Of a DNA stretch of 35,068 nt, positions 14,864 to 23,339 are shown piece by piece. The first letter of the stretch is position 1. Every line of letters begins with the position of its first letter. Origin of the DNA: Deltaproteobacteria bacterium (GTDB lineage Bacteria > Myxococcota_A > Polyangia > Polyangiales > Ga0077539); assembly GCA_947477565.1 (NCBI GenBank), contig CANJUR010000050.1:1-35068 (forward strand), read 5' to 3'. The position numbers and the translations under genes are program-made. The notes under the pieces were generated by a model. It had not been told where the DNA came from. It saw only the letters and a list, made by a program, of their open reading frames with translations, and made no database searches.

Positions 14864-17800
14864 ACTTCGTTCGGCGCGGGCAGGTGAGTTCGAACTGTGT
14901 GCCGTCGGCGCTGCTCACGGTGAGCTTGCCCCGGAGCTGACGGCAGAGCGAGCGCACCACCTGGAGTCCGAGGGTGGTCGGCGTGGCCGCGGAGAAGCCC
15001 GACGGGAGCCCGGGGCCGGAGTCGGTCACCGCGAGCCGCACGGTGTCTCCGTCGGAGCTGACCTCGAGCAGGATGTCGCAATCCGGGCCCGTGCGACCGG
15101 GCTGCGCGGCGTGTCCCGACGGCCGGATGCCGTACTTGAACGCGTTGGTGAGAAGCTCGTTGAGGATGAGCCCGAGGGGCACCGCGACCTCCACGCCGAC
15201 CTCTGTCGGCGAGGAGTTCACGTTGATTCGCGCGGAAGGCGCGAGGGCGCCGCGGAGGGACTCCGCCAGCTGCCGAGCGTAGGCACCGAGGTCGATGCGC
15301 TCGAGCGACACGGCGCCATAGAGCTGCTCGTGAATCAGCGCCATCGAGCGCACGCGGTGCACGCTCTCCTCCAGCCGCGCGCGCCCTAGATCCGAGGGCA
15401 TCTGGTTGGCCTGCAGCATGAGCAGGCTGGAGATGATCTGCAGGTTGTTCTTCACCCGGTGGTGAATCTCCTGGAGAAGGGTTTCCTTCTCATGGAGCGA
15501 GCGCGCCACCTCGGCCTGCGCCGCGACCCGCGCGCTTACATCGGAGAGCCCTGCGAGCACCGCTGGCTCTCCGTTGAGGTGCAGCGGCACGAGTCCGATT
15601 TCTGCGGTGAACTCTCGCTCATCGCGGCCCACCGCGGTCACCACGCGATCGATGCTCCCCGACCCGGCAAGGCCCGCTTGCGCGAAGGACTGCATCAGCC
15701 CGTGCTGGTGCTCACGGCTCTCCGCAGGCACGAGCGCGGCGATCGGCAGTCCGAGAAACCCGCTCTCGTCGTAGCCGAAGAGCCGCTGGGCGTTGTGGTT
15801 GGACTGCGCGACCTGCCCTGCGCCATCGACGATCAGCATCGCCTGCGGCGCGTATTGGAAGAGCCGCTCGAAGCGCTCTTCGCTGACCTGCAGTTCGCGG
15901 GTGCGCGAGGCCACGCGGTCTTCGAGTTCCATGTTGAGCGCCTGCAGTGCCACACGCGCCTCAAGCTCAGAGAGGTGGGCCGCGATCATCGCGCCAAGCT
16001 GCGCGAGCCAATCGATGTCCTCGACGCTCGGCGGCTCGTCCTCGGAGATGCTGACGTTGAGCGTGCCGAATGCGCCCGCCGCCCCGAGCAACGGGATGGT
16101 CACGAAGTACCTGAATCCAAGGGCATCCTGGACAATGGCCCAGTCACCGAAGGCCCGCGGCGGGTGCGCCCGGGAGGTCACTGGTGCGCCCGTCGCGAGA
16201 GCCTCTGCGATGGAGGTGCCGGTGATGTCCAGCACCACGCTCATCGGCTCCGCGGCAGAGCCATCGTCGTCGTCGGTCGTCGCGTTCGGACGCCCGGACT
16301 CCGTTGGATTGTCGAGCATCCGAAGGTGGTACTCGCCCGTCGCCGCGTCGCGCTCGCCGAGGGAGAGGCGCTCGACGCCGAGCAGCGTGCGCAGGCTCGC
16401 GCGCACCTTCGAGAGCATCGCCGCGCGTCCGGTGGTGCGCGCAAGATCCGCGGACAGCACCAGCAGTCCACGCTGCCGCTCGGTGCGCTGGGTGAGCCGC
16501 TCGCGCTGCGATCGGAGCACCTCCGTGAGCGCTCGATCTTCGGTGACGTTGCGAACGAGAACGGTCACCTCGTCGTCGCTCATCCGGGCCATGCGCGCCT
16601 CGAAGGTCTGCCGGCCGTGCGGCAGGTCGAGCGCGTACTCCACGGTCTGTACGGTTCCGGCATCGATGGCGGCGGACACCGCGGCCATGAGTCGTGCTGC
16701 GAGGTCGGGCGAGAAGAGCGTGTCGACGAAGATAGCGTGGGCTTCGTCGGGCGAGGTCAGCAGGTCGGGGTGCGCAGTGTCCTTCACAAACCGCACCTGG
16801 CCGTGTTGGGTCACGGAGAAGAGCAGGTCGGGGATGGCGTCGTTGAGCGAGCGCAGGCGGCGGTGCTGTCGCTCGATTTCGCGCCGCGCATGCACCTCGC
16901 GGGTCACGTCGCGGAAGGTGAGAACGACGCCGATCGTGACGCCGTCCTCGACGATCGGGGCCGCGCGGTCGGCGATGGGGGTCTCGGTTCCGTCGGGCCG
17001 GACGAGCAGCGAGGTGCGGTCGCGCCCGTGCATCTCGCCGGTTGCGAGCACCGCGGCCACGGGGAAGGACGATGGCGCGCGGGTCTCCGCGGATAGGACA
17101 CGGAACACCTCGCCGATGGGCCGCCCGAGGGCCTCCTCGGAGGTGAACCCGGTGAGCTTCTCCGCCACCGGGTTGAGCAGGGTGATGCGGCTCTGCGTGT
17201 CGCATGCGATCACCGCGTCGCCGACGGAGGCCAGGATGACCGCGTGCCGGGCCGCGAGCCGGCGCTGCGTGAAGAGGTCGATCGCCTGTGCGACGAGCAT
17301 CGCGACCTCGCGGCAGAGCGAGACCTCGGAGGGGCGCCACGCCCGCGGGGACGTTGACTCGACGCACACCACGCCGCGCAGGCCGCTGAGGGAGGGCAGC
17401 GGCACGTCGAGCATGGAGACGATGCCCAGCGGAGCGAGGTAGTTCGCGGTGAATTCGCGCGTGGCGGGGTGCGTTTGCGCCTCCGCGGCGACGATGGCCT
17501 CCTCCGCGTGCAGGGCCAAAAAATACCCTGGGTAATCGCGCGCCGCGAGCACCAGTCCGTTGGAGTGCCGCTGCGGGATCTGTTCGAAGAGGTCGTCGCA
17601 GACGATGCTGTCGTCGCCGAAGAGCCAGAGGCTCACGCGCTCGACGTCGAGGGTTCGCGCGACGACCTCGGTCACGCCCCGCTGGAAGGCCGCGAGGTCT
17701 TCGATGGAGCTGCGGCTGAGCGTGAGCAGCGCGGCGGCGAAGCGACGTGATTCCTCTTCGGCGCGGGCATTTTCGATCTCTGCGCGCTTGCGCTCGGTGA

Positions 17801-18734
17801 TGTCGCGCAGCACGCCGACGAAGAAGACCGTGTCCTGCTCCTCGACCCTGCTCAGCATCAGTTCGATCGGAATCTCGTGGCCCTGCGCGTGTAGGGCGAC
17901 GATCTCCACCGGTCGCCCGATGGCGCGCGTCGCGCCCGTCGCGAGGTGCCGCGCGAGGCCGTCAAGGTGCGGCGCACGGAAGCGCACGGGCATGATGAAC
18001 GTGACGGGTTGGCCCACGGCCTCGCGCTCGGAGTAGCCGAGGAGGAGGGCGGCGCTCGGGTTCCAGTAGCTGATGCGGCCGTCGGCGCCCATGACGACGA
18101 CGGCGTCCGGGACGGTGTGGAGCAGCGCGGCGAAGTGGTGTCGGTCGGCCCGGCGCTCGGCCTCGATGGCGCGCGTTCGCTGCTGCGACATCGTGTGGAC
18201 TGCGCGGAGGCGTTGATAGGACATCGCCGCGAGCTCTGCGACGAAGTGCAGCACGCCGCGGTCGTAGTCGTCGAAGGCGTTCGCTTCGACGCTGAACATG
18301 CCGATCGCGCCGAAGCCCTCGCCGTCGGCCATGATCGGGAGCCACATCCGCGACCGGAGGATGAAGCTCCGAGGGCTGTCTACCGATGGACTGCCCGGTG
18401 GCTCCAGAGCCGTGTCTGCCACCACCAGGGGCTGCAGGTTGCGCAGCACCCAACCCGGGTGGCGGTCGAGCGCGGTCGTCTCCGCGGCCAGGCGCTCCTC
18501 CTCGGTGAAGCCGCTCGCGTGGAAGAGCCGGAGGAGACCGGTGTCGAAGTCCAGCAGGTAGAGCGCGTGCCGCTCGACCTCCGTGAAGTGCCCGAGAATC
18601 TCTTCGCAGCTGAGCGCGAGTTCGCTCAGGGTCGCTGCGCCGCCGATGCGACCGGCGACGTGCGCGGTCCAGCGGATCTCATCGAGGGGCAGGTTGGGAA
18701 ATCGGGCGCGGAGGGAGTTGGATCGCTCGGTCAC
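14859..18734 (-). CDS. Large multi-PAS/GAF sensor histidine kinase (HisKA_2 type)
   Basis: This protein of about 1291 residues has no transmembrane segments. Domains in order are GAF (about 20-190), PAS (198-325), GAF (335-490), PAS (493-620), PAS (627-740), GAF (755-930), coiled coil (930-955), PAS (955-1075), HisKA_2 and HATPase_c. The dimerisation/phosphoacceptor helix is LLQEIHHRVKNNLQIISSLL (His at about 1091-1092). The ATPase has the N box NELLTNAFKYG (about 1192) and DSGPGLP. EIHHRVKNNLQ marks the HisKA_2/HWE-like class common in light and redox sensors. No response regulator is adjacent, so it is an orphan kinase. The start is GTG at 18734 (VTERSNSL); upstream frame to 19058 is open but unlike the family. 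A GGTGAA lies upstream. Confidence 0.9.
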   Translation of the reverse strand: MTERSNSLRARFPNLPLDEIRWTAHVAGRIGGAATLSELALSCEEILGHFTEVERHALYLLDFDTGLLRLFHASGFTEEERLAAETTALDRHPGWVLRNLQPLVVADTALEPPGSPSVDSPRSFILRSRMWLPIMADGEGFGAIGMFSVEANAFDDYDRGVLHFVAELAAMSYQRLRAVHTMSQQRTRAIEAERRADRHHFAALLHTVPDAVVVMGADGRISYWNPSAALLLGYSEREAVGQPVTFIMPVRFRAPHLDGLARHLATGATRAIGRPVEIVALHAQGHEIPIELMLSRVEEQDTVFFVGVLRDITERKRAEIENARAEEESRRFAAALLTLSRSSIEDLAAFQRGVTEVVARTLDVERVSLWLFGDDSIVCDDLFEQIPQRHSNGLVLAARDYPGYFLALHAEEAIVAAEAQTHPATREFTANYLAPLGIVSMLDVPLPSLSGLRGVVCVESTSPRAWRPSEVSLCREVAMLVAQAIDLFTQRRLAARHAVILASVGDAVIACDTQSRITLLNPVAEKLTGFTSEEALGRPIGEVFRVLSAETRAPSSFPVAAVLATGEMHGRDRTSLLVRPDGTETPIADRAAPIVEDGVTIGVVLTFRDVTREVHARREIERQHRRLRSLNDAIPDLLFSVTQHGQVRFVKDTAHPDLLTSPDEAHAIFVDTLFSPDLAARLMAAVSAAIDAGTVQTVEYALDLPHGRQTFEARMARMSDDEVTVLVRNVTEDRALTEVLRSQRERLTQRTERQRGLLVLSADLARTTGRAAMLSKVRASLRTLLGVERLSLGERDAATGEYHLRMLDNPTESGRPNATTDDDDGSAAEPMSVVLDITGTSIAEALATGAPVTSRAHPPRAFGDWAIVQDALGFRYFVTIPLLGAAGAFGTLNVSISEDEPPSVEDIDWLAQLGAMIAAHLSELEARVALQALNMELEDRVASRTRELQVSEERFERLFQYAPQAMLIVDGAGQVAQSNHNAQRLFGYDESGFLGLPIAALVPAESREHQHGLMQSFAQAGLAGSGSIDRVVTAVGRDEREFTAEIGLVPLHLNGEPAVLAGLSDVSARVAAQAEVARSLHEKETLLQEIHHRVKNNLQIISSLLMLQANQMPSDLGRARLEESVHRVRSMALIHEQLYGAVSLERIDLGAYARQLAESLRGALAPSARINVNSSPTEVGVEVAVPLGLILNELLTNAFKYGIRPSGHAAQPGRTGPDCDILLEVSSDGDTVRLAVTDSGPGLPSGFSAATPTTLGLQVVRSLCRQLRGKLTVSSADGTQFELTCPRRTKS

Positions 18735-19155
18735 TTCGGGTACTTCACCGGGTGTGTCGGAGGCGTGAGTCAGAGGGGCAGCTCGGCAGATTACCCTGTT
18801 GTGCGATGGTTCGGCGTGCGATCCAGGATATTCCCCGGGCCCGGGCAGCGCGAGGTCGAGCGTCCCGTGGCCGTCGCAGTGGCTGACGGCCACGCGGGAC
18901 GACACCTCGCCAAGGATTCCTCCCAGCACCGTAAAGCGCCCGGTGGCGCCCACCACGCTGCGGCCGCCCGGGCACCCTGCCGAGCGCGAAAACCCGACCG
19001 AAGGGGTGCACGCGAATCCGCAGGAATGACCGAATTCCCCAGACATTCCTGCGATCACGGCCGCAGGGGGGCGTCGAGCCGTCGCCCGGTGTCAACGTCG
19101 GGCAGACGGCTCTCCATCGGCTCGTTGATCGCATCGTGCGCGTCGAAGCCGTGGG
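18735..19155. other. 421-bp gap between divergently oriented flanks, no gene supported
   Basis: This is the upstream region of the sensor kinase. The open frame continuing to 19058 (minus) is Gly/Arg/Cys-rich with no recognisable domain and is treated as non-coding. No hairpin with a T-run and no clear promoter boxes were seen. Confidence 0.5.
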
Positions 19156-20205
19156 TCAGTGCCGGTGACGATGGTGCGCGTCGGAGGTGTGGGGATGGTC
19201 ATGCGCGAGGACCGCGTGGTGGTGGCCGTGCGCATGCGGCTCCCCCGTCGGATCGTCCGGGCCGTGCGAGTGCTGGTGGTGCTCGTCGTGGACGTGCGCG
19301 TGGGCGTGGTCGAGCGGGTCGTGCGTGTGCCCGTGTCCGTGTCGCTCCCGCATCAGCAACGCGACGCCCATGGCCATCAAGGCCATCGCGATCGCGTCGG
19401 AGCCTCCGAGGTGTTCGCCCGTGAGCAGCGTCGCGGCCAGCGCGCCCAGGAACGGTGCCGTCGCGAAGTACGCCGCCTCGCGCGCCGCCCCGACGAGCCG
19501 CAGCGCGTATGCGTCGAGCACCACGCTCGCGCCGTAGCTCACGCTCCCCAATGCGAGCGCCGCAGCGGCGACCCGGGGCGAGGGGAGCCGCCCCGCAATC
19601 GCGAGCCCAAGGGCCAGATTGAACGATCCTGCCGCGAGTGTCTTCACCTGCACGAGCGCGAACGGATCGCGCAGCGACAGCCGCTGCGTGACGTTGTTAT
19701 CGAGCGCCCATAGCCCGCAGGCGCCTGCGAGCAGGAGCACCCCCTGCGTGTCCGCGCGGTGCGCCCCGGGCTCGACCCGGAGAATTACCGCGCCCGTCAG
19801 GATGCACGCCACCGCGCCCGCGGCGTAGCGCCCGAGGTGCTCGCGAAACACCAGCACGGCGATCGCGATCGTGAAGGGCGCCTCCAGGTTGAGGAGCAGC
19901 GAGCCCGTGACGGCGCTCGTTCGCTGGAGTCCGAAGAGCATCAGCAGCGGACCCGCCACGCCGCCCGCGAGCACGAGCACCGCGAGCTTCGGCAGGTCGG
20001 ACCGCACGAGCGGGGCCTCCGTGGTCGCGGGTCGCACGCGGCGGTAGATCGTGAGCGCGAGGCCCGCGCCCAGGTACAGGAGCCCGGCGAGCACCTGCGG
20101 CGTCACGTCCCCGAGCAGCCGCTTCGAGAGCGGCGCCGAGACGCCGAACAGCGCCGCCGCGAGGAGCCCCAACGCAGCCCCCCTGGGTGCCTCTCCCCGG
20201 GTCAT
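19156..20205 (-). CDS. EamA-family (DMT) transporter with His-rich C-terminal tail
   Basis: This 349-residue inner-membrane protein has two five-helix EamA repeats, about ten hydrophobic segments between residues 10 and 285. Repeat signatures include ALFGVSAPLSKRLLGDVTP and LTGAVILRVEP. The last 60 residues are cytosolic and His/Asp-rich (HGHGHTHDPLDHAHAHVHDE, later HAHGHHH and HHRHRH). That suggests binding of a transition metal such as Ni, Co or Zn; similar tails are familiar on other EamA proteins, and metal transport itself is unproven. The ATG follows GGGAG at a short spacing and overlaps the stop of a small upstream ORF (ATGA), suggesting translational coupling. Confidence 0.88.
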   Translation of the reverse strand: MTRGEAPRGAALGLLAAALFGVSAPLSKRLLGDVTPQVLAGLLYLGAGLALTIYRRVRPATTEAPLVRSDLPKLAVLVLAGGVAGPLLMLFGLQRTSAVTGSLLLNLEAPFTIAIAVLVFREHLGRYAAGAVACILTGAVILRVEPGAHRADTQGVLLLAGACGLWALDNNVTQRLSLRDPFALVQVKTLAAGSFNLALGLAIAGRLPSPRVAAAALALGSVSYGASVVLDAYALRLVGAAREAAYFATAPFLGALAATLLTGEHLGGSDAIAMALMAMGVALLMRERHGHGHTHDPLDHAHAHVHDEHHQHSHGPDDPTGEPHAHGHHHAVLAHDHPHTSDAHHRHRH

Positions 20206-20357
20206 GCGCTCCCTTCGCCGACGGTGATTCGGTCAACCCGCGCGACCTCCGTCGTGCTCATCGCCGCCGCCGCAAACCTCGCGTCTCTCGCTCTCCCCGT
20301 GGCGACCGGGGAGAGGCGTGGGATGCGCTCATCCAGGGCCTGATCTGTCTTCGTCAT
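20202..20357 (-). CDS. Small ORF (51 aa) coupled to the EamA transporter gene
   Basis: The ORF begins MTKTDQALDERIPRLSP and ends RVDRITVGEGSA, with a stop overlapping the EamA start (ATGA). AGGAAG lies seven bases upstream of its ATG. It is hydrophilic, with an Ala-rich middle, no membrane segment and no recognised family. It may be a real small protein, a leader that couples translation to the transporter, or chance. The ribosome-binding site, ATGA overlap and AT-rich region immediately upstream favour translation. Confidence 0.45.
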   Translation of the reverse strand: MTKTDQALDERIPRLSPVATGRARDARFAAAAMSTTEVARVDRITVGEGSA

Positions 20358-20382
20358 GGGTTTCTTCCTGCGTAAGCGTCTG

Positions 20383-20410
20383 ATTTTACGAGATATTGTT
20401 TACATGGGAA
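20383..20410 (-). promoter_or_regulatory. Candidate promoter for the small ORF/EamA unit
   Basis: This is the most AT-rich stretch of the region. On the minus strand it reads ATGTAAACAATATCTCG then TAAAAT, a plausible -10 box at 20383-20388, with transcription starting about 20 bases before the ATG at 20357. No good -35 box is present, so an alternative sigma factor or activator is possible. Confidence 0.35.
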
Positions 20411-20496
20411 GCTAAGGCGATGCTCGGGATCCATGGGGTTTGCGGCCGCGGGGAAGGCCAGATTTACCCACTGCACCCTTACGAGGGGCCGGGAGA

Positions 20497-21036
20497 TCAG
20501 TGCTGGAGCCACCCTGCGAGCATCACGAAGGGCAGCGCGAGGAAGCGGAGATCGGCATCGACGCCGACGAGCACGTCCGCGCTGCCTTCCCCCGGTCGGT
20601 ACCGCCCCTCGGCCCAGAAGCCTGCGGTCATTCCGTAGGTCGAGTGGTAGTTGAGGCTGCGCGAGCCCCACCAGATGCGCCCGAGCACTGCCGTTCGCCC
20701 GGGGTTAGGCGTCACGTCGAGCACTGCGCCTGCGGAGAGCAGCACCGGGAAGCTGGCGTTTACCGGGATGTGTAAGATTCCCCCGGCGGCGACTTCGAGG
20801 GTGACAAAGTCCGTGGTGCCGACGGCGCCGAAGAAGCCGGCGCGCCAGGCGTGCGGAGTGCGCGCGCCGAAGGTGGCGTCGGAGCGCACGGCGGCGGTGA
20901 TGAGCACCTCGCGGTCCACCGGCGGAGCGAGGCGTGCGCCTGCGCCGAGGGAGAGCCCGACGCTCCACTGCGGGTACGCGGTGACGGTGGGGGCGAGGAG
21001 CAGCACGCTCGCAAACACGACCACGGGGCGACGCAC
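20497..21036 (-). CDS. Secreted predicted small beta-barrel protein, function unknown
   Basis: About 179 residues with a signal peptide (VVVFASVLLLAPTVTAYPQW, cleavage after TAYP or TA). The rest alternates polar and hydrophobic residues with Gly and aromatics (WSVGLSLGAGARLAPP, GRIWWGSRSLNYHSTYGMTA, FWAEGRYRPG), as in small outer-membrane barrels, and ends without a charged tail. I do not recognise a named family. Start choice is uncertain: GTG at 21036 puts the signal peptide at the N-terminus, whereas a TTG at 21111 would add 25 residues and leave five bases to the divergent aminotransferase gene. It has no obvious functional link to either neighbour. Confidence 0.6.
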   Translation of the reverse strand: MRRPVVVFASVLLLAPTVTAYPQWSVGLSLGAGARLAPPVDREVLITAAVRSDATFGARTPHAWRAGFFGAVGTTDFVTLEVAAGGILHIPVNASFPVLLSAGAVLDVTPNPGRTAVLGRIWWGSRSLNYHSTYGMTAGFWAEGRYRPGEGSADVLVGVDADLRFLALPFVMLAGWLQH

Positions 21037-21116
21037 GACGGGCGCGACCGTACCACGGGGCGCGGTGCAGCTTCTTCGCGTGTGCGCGGCTTCGGTTACA
21101 CTGCGCGGCAACCACC

Positions 21117-22280
21117 GTGATTCGACTGACGCGACCGTACTTTTCCGACGCCGAGGGCATTGCGCTGACCGAGGTTCTCGCCTCGGGGATGCTGATTCAG
21201 GGCGTCCGCGTGGCGGCCTTCGAGGAGGCCGTGCGCGCGTACCTCTACGGGCTCGGCGCTCCCGCTGCGCCGCCGTTGCAGGCGCTCGCCGTGTCGAGCG
21301 GCACCACCGCGATCGAACTGTGCCTCGCGACCACCCCGCGGGGCGTCGGCGCGTCCGACGAGGTGATCGTCCCGGCGCTCACGTGGCCTTCGCCGGGCAA
21401 CGCGGTACTGCTGCGTCACGCCACCGCCGTCCTCGTGGACATCGACCCCGCCACCTGGAACCTCTCCCCCCGCGAGGTCGCCCGCGCCCTCACGCCGCGC
21501 ACCCGGGCGATCATCGCGGTGGATCAGTTTGGCGTCCCGGCGGAGCTTCCGGCGCTGCGCGCGCTCGCCTCGGACATCGACATGATCGAAGACGCCGCTT
21601 GCGCCATCGGCTCGACGCTCGGGGGGATGCCGTGCGGGGTTCTCGGCGACGTCGGGACGTACTCGTTTCATCCGCGCAAGGTGGTAACGACGGCGGAGGG
21701 TGGCATGGTGTTGACCCGCGACGCCGCGCGCGCCGAGGCCATCACGGCGCTGCGCAACCACGGGCAGCGCTCCGTCGGGGTGTTTGTGGGCGCGGGGCCC
21801 AACGCGCGGCTGAGCGAACTGCACGCGGCGCTGGGCGTGCTGCAGATGGCGAAGCTCGACGAGATGCTGACCAAACGGCGGGCGCTTGCGGCGACCATCC
21901 GTGATGCGGTGGCGCTGGCGTGGCAGGGCGCACCGGAGGGAGCGGTGGTCAACCACCAGACGCTGGGCTTCGTGCTTCCGACGCCGACCTCGGGTGAGTT
22001 TGCGGGCGACCGGCGCGGGGCGCGCGACGCGCTGGTGGCGGCGCTGCGGGCGTCTGGGGTGGAGGCGGGGATTCTCTCCTACGCGCTGCATCGGCTGCCG
22101 CAGTTTGCGGCGCTGGGGGTCAACCACCTGCGGCGGTTCCCGGTGACCGACGCGGTGGTGGACGGCGGGGTGGCTGTGCCGCTGCATCCGGGGATGTCCG
22201 AAGCGGACGCCGGGGTGGTGACCGATCGATTGCGAGAGCACGCGGGATGGGCGATCGGCGACCGGACGGTGCGGCTGTGA
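21117..22280 (+). CDS. DegT/DnrJ/EryC1-type PLP-dependent sugar aminotransferase
   Basis: This 387-residue, fold-type I PLP enzyme is of normal family length. It keeps the substrate and cofactor pattern of the DegT family: VSSGTTAIELCL (cofactor phosphate), VPALTWPSPGNAVL, the cofactor aspartate in IEDAACAIGS (about 159) and the Schiff-base lysine in YSFHPRKVVTTAEGGM (Lys188). Members transaminate keto-sugar nucleotides for O-antigen, glycan or glycosylated metabolites. The start is GTG at 21117. The stop overlaps the start of the ABC ATPase (GTGA), so the two are translationally coupled. No other sugar-nucleotide genes are nearby, so the substrate cannot be inferred. Confidence 0.9.
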   Translation: MIRLTRPYFSDAEGIALTEVLASGMLIQGVRVAAFEEAVRAYLYGLGAPAAPPLQALAVSSGTTAIELCLATTPRGVGASDEVIVPALTWPSPGNAVLLRHATAVLVDIDPATWNLSPREVARALTPRTRAIIAVDQFGVPAELPALRALASDIDMIEDAACAIGSTLGGMPCGVLGDVGTYSFHPRKVVTTAEGGMVLTRDAARAEAITALRNHGQRSVGVFVGAGPNARLSELHAALGVLQMAKLDEMLTKRRALAATIRDAVALAWQGAPEGAVVNHQTLGFVLPTPTSGEFAGDRRGARDALVAALRASGVEAGILSYALHRLPQFAALGVNHLRRFPVTDAVVDGGVAVPLHPGMSEADAGVVTDRLREHAGWAIGDRTVRL

Positions 22281-23317
22281 CCACGGCGGAGAGGGCCGCG
22301 GTGGTGGAGGTTCGCGGGCTGATCAAGGTGTTTTCGACGGGGTTTATCCGGACGGCACCGCGGCTGCCGGGACAGCCGCCGACGTGGCTCGAGAGGCAGG
22401 CCGGAAAGGTCGCGTGGGGAGAGAAGATCCACAAGATGGTGGAGGCCGTGCGGGGCATCACTTTCGACGTGAAAGCAGGGGAGATCTTCGGGTTTCTTGG
22501 CCCCAACGGGGCGGGCAAGACGACCACCATCAAGACGCTGCTGGGCTTGATCTTCCCGACCCGCGGGGAGGTGCTCCTCTTCGGGCTGCCGGTGACAGAT
22601 CCGGCCGCGCGTCGGCGGGTGGGCTTCCTCCCGGAGAACCCGTACCTCTACCAATACCTGACCCCGCGGGAGATCATGGACCTCTGCGGCCGCCTCGTCG
22701 GAATGAGCAGCCACGACCGAGCGGTGGAGACGAAAAACATCCTCCGTCGGGTGGGCCTCGGCTCGGTGATGGACCGCCCGCTGCGCCGCTTTTCCAAGGG
22801 GATGCTGCAGCGCGCGGGGCTCGCTCAGGCGCTGATGGGCGACCCCGAACTTCTCATCCTTGATGAGCCCATGACGGGCCTCGATCCGATCGGCCGCAAG
22901 GAGGTGCGCGACCTCATCCTGGAAGAGCGCCATCGTGGCAGGACGGTGATGTTCTCCTCGCACATCCTGTCGGACGTCGAGATGCTCTGCGACCGCGTGG
23001 CGATCGTGAATCGCGGCGAACTGACGGCGTATGGCTCGCTCGATCAGCTACTGCGGCGAGAGATTCGCGCGGTGGAGGTCGAACTCTCCCGGGTCGATGA
23101 CGCCCTGGTGAAGGCCCTCAGCGAGCTTTCCGGTGTGGTGCAAGGAACCCTCCACGACAAGGTGTTGTTGAGCATCGAAGGCGAAGACCGCGTGGGCGAC
23201 GTGCTGTCGCTCGCCCTCGCACACCAGGCCCGGGTGCACGCGGTGACTCCGAAGCGCGAGACCCTCGAAGACCTCTTCGTGCGCAACGCCATCGGGGCGA
23301 CCGCGGCGGAGCGCTGA
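22277..23317 (+). CDS. ABC transporter ATP-binding protein (ABC-2/DrrA-like)
   Basis: This 346-residue ATPase has Walker A GPNGAGKTTTIK, a Q-loop near VGFLPENPYLYQYLTP, signature FSKGMLQRAGLAQAL (replacing canonical LSGGQ with FSKGM), Walker B LLILDEPMTGLDP and switch SSHILSDVE. About 45 residues are inserted between the first strand (VRGLIKVF) and the Walker A region, and the last 100 residues form a C-terminal extension. This is the arrangement of ABC-2 export ATPases. The start is GTG at 22277, overlapping the aminotransferase stop. No permease is present in the window; the next gene is convergent. It may export a product of the coupled aminotransferase pathway or pair with a distant permease. 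Confidence 0.9.
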   Translation: MTTAERAAVVEVRGLIKVFSTGFIRTAPRLPGQPPTWLERQAGKVAWGEKIHKMVEAVRGITFDVKAGEIFGFLGPNGAGKTTTIKTLLGLIFPTRGEVLLFGLPVTDPAARRRVGFLPENPYLYQYLTPREIMDLCGRLVGMSSHDRAVETKNILRRVGLGSVMDRPLRRFSKGMLQRAGLAQALMGDPELLILDEPMTGLDPIGRKEVRDLILEERHRGRTVMFSSHILSDVEMLCDRVAIVNRGELTAYGSLDQLLRREIRAVEVELSRVDDALVKALSELSGVVQGTLHDKVLLSIEGEDRVGDVLSLALAHQARVHAVTPKRETLEDLFVRNAIGATAAER

Positions 23318-23339
23318 GCGATCGCCCAGGGGAGCGCGC

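Noticed and set aside
18735..19058. N-terminal extension of the sensor kinase to 19058
   Set aside because: The extra 108 residues are Gly/Arg/Cys-rich and unlike the family. A GTG at 18734 directly precedes the conserved-looking start.
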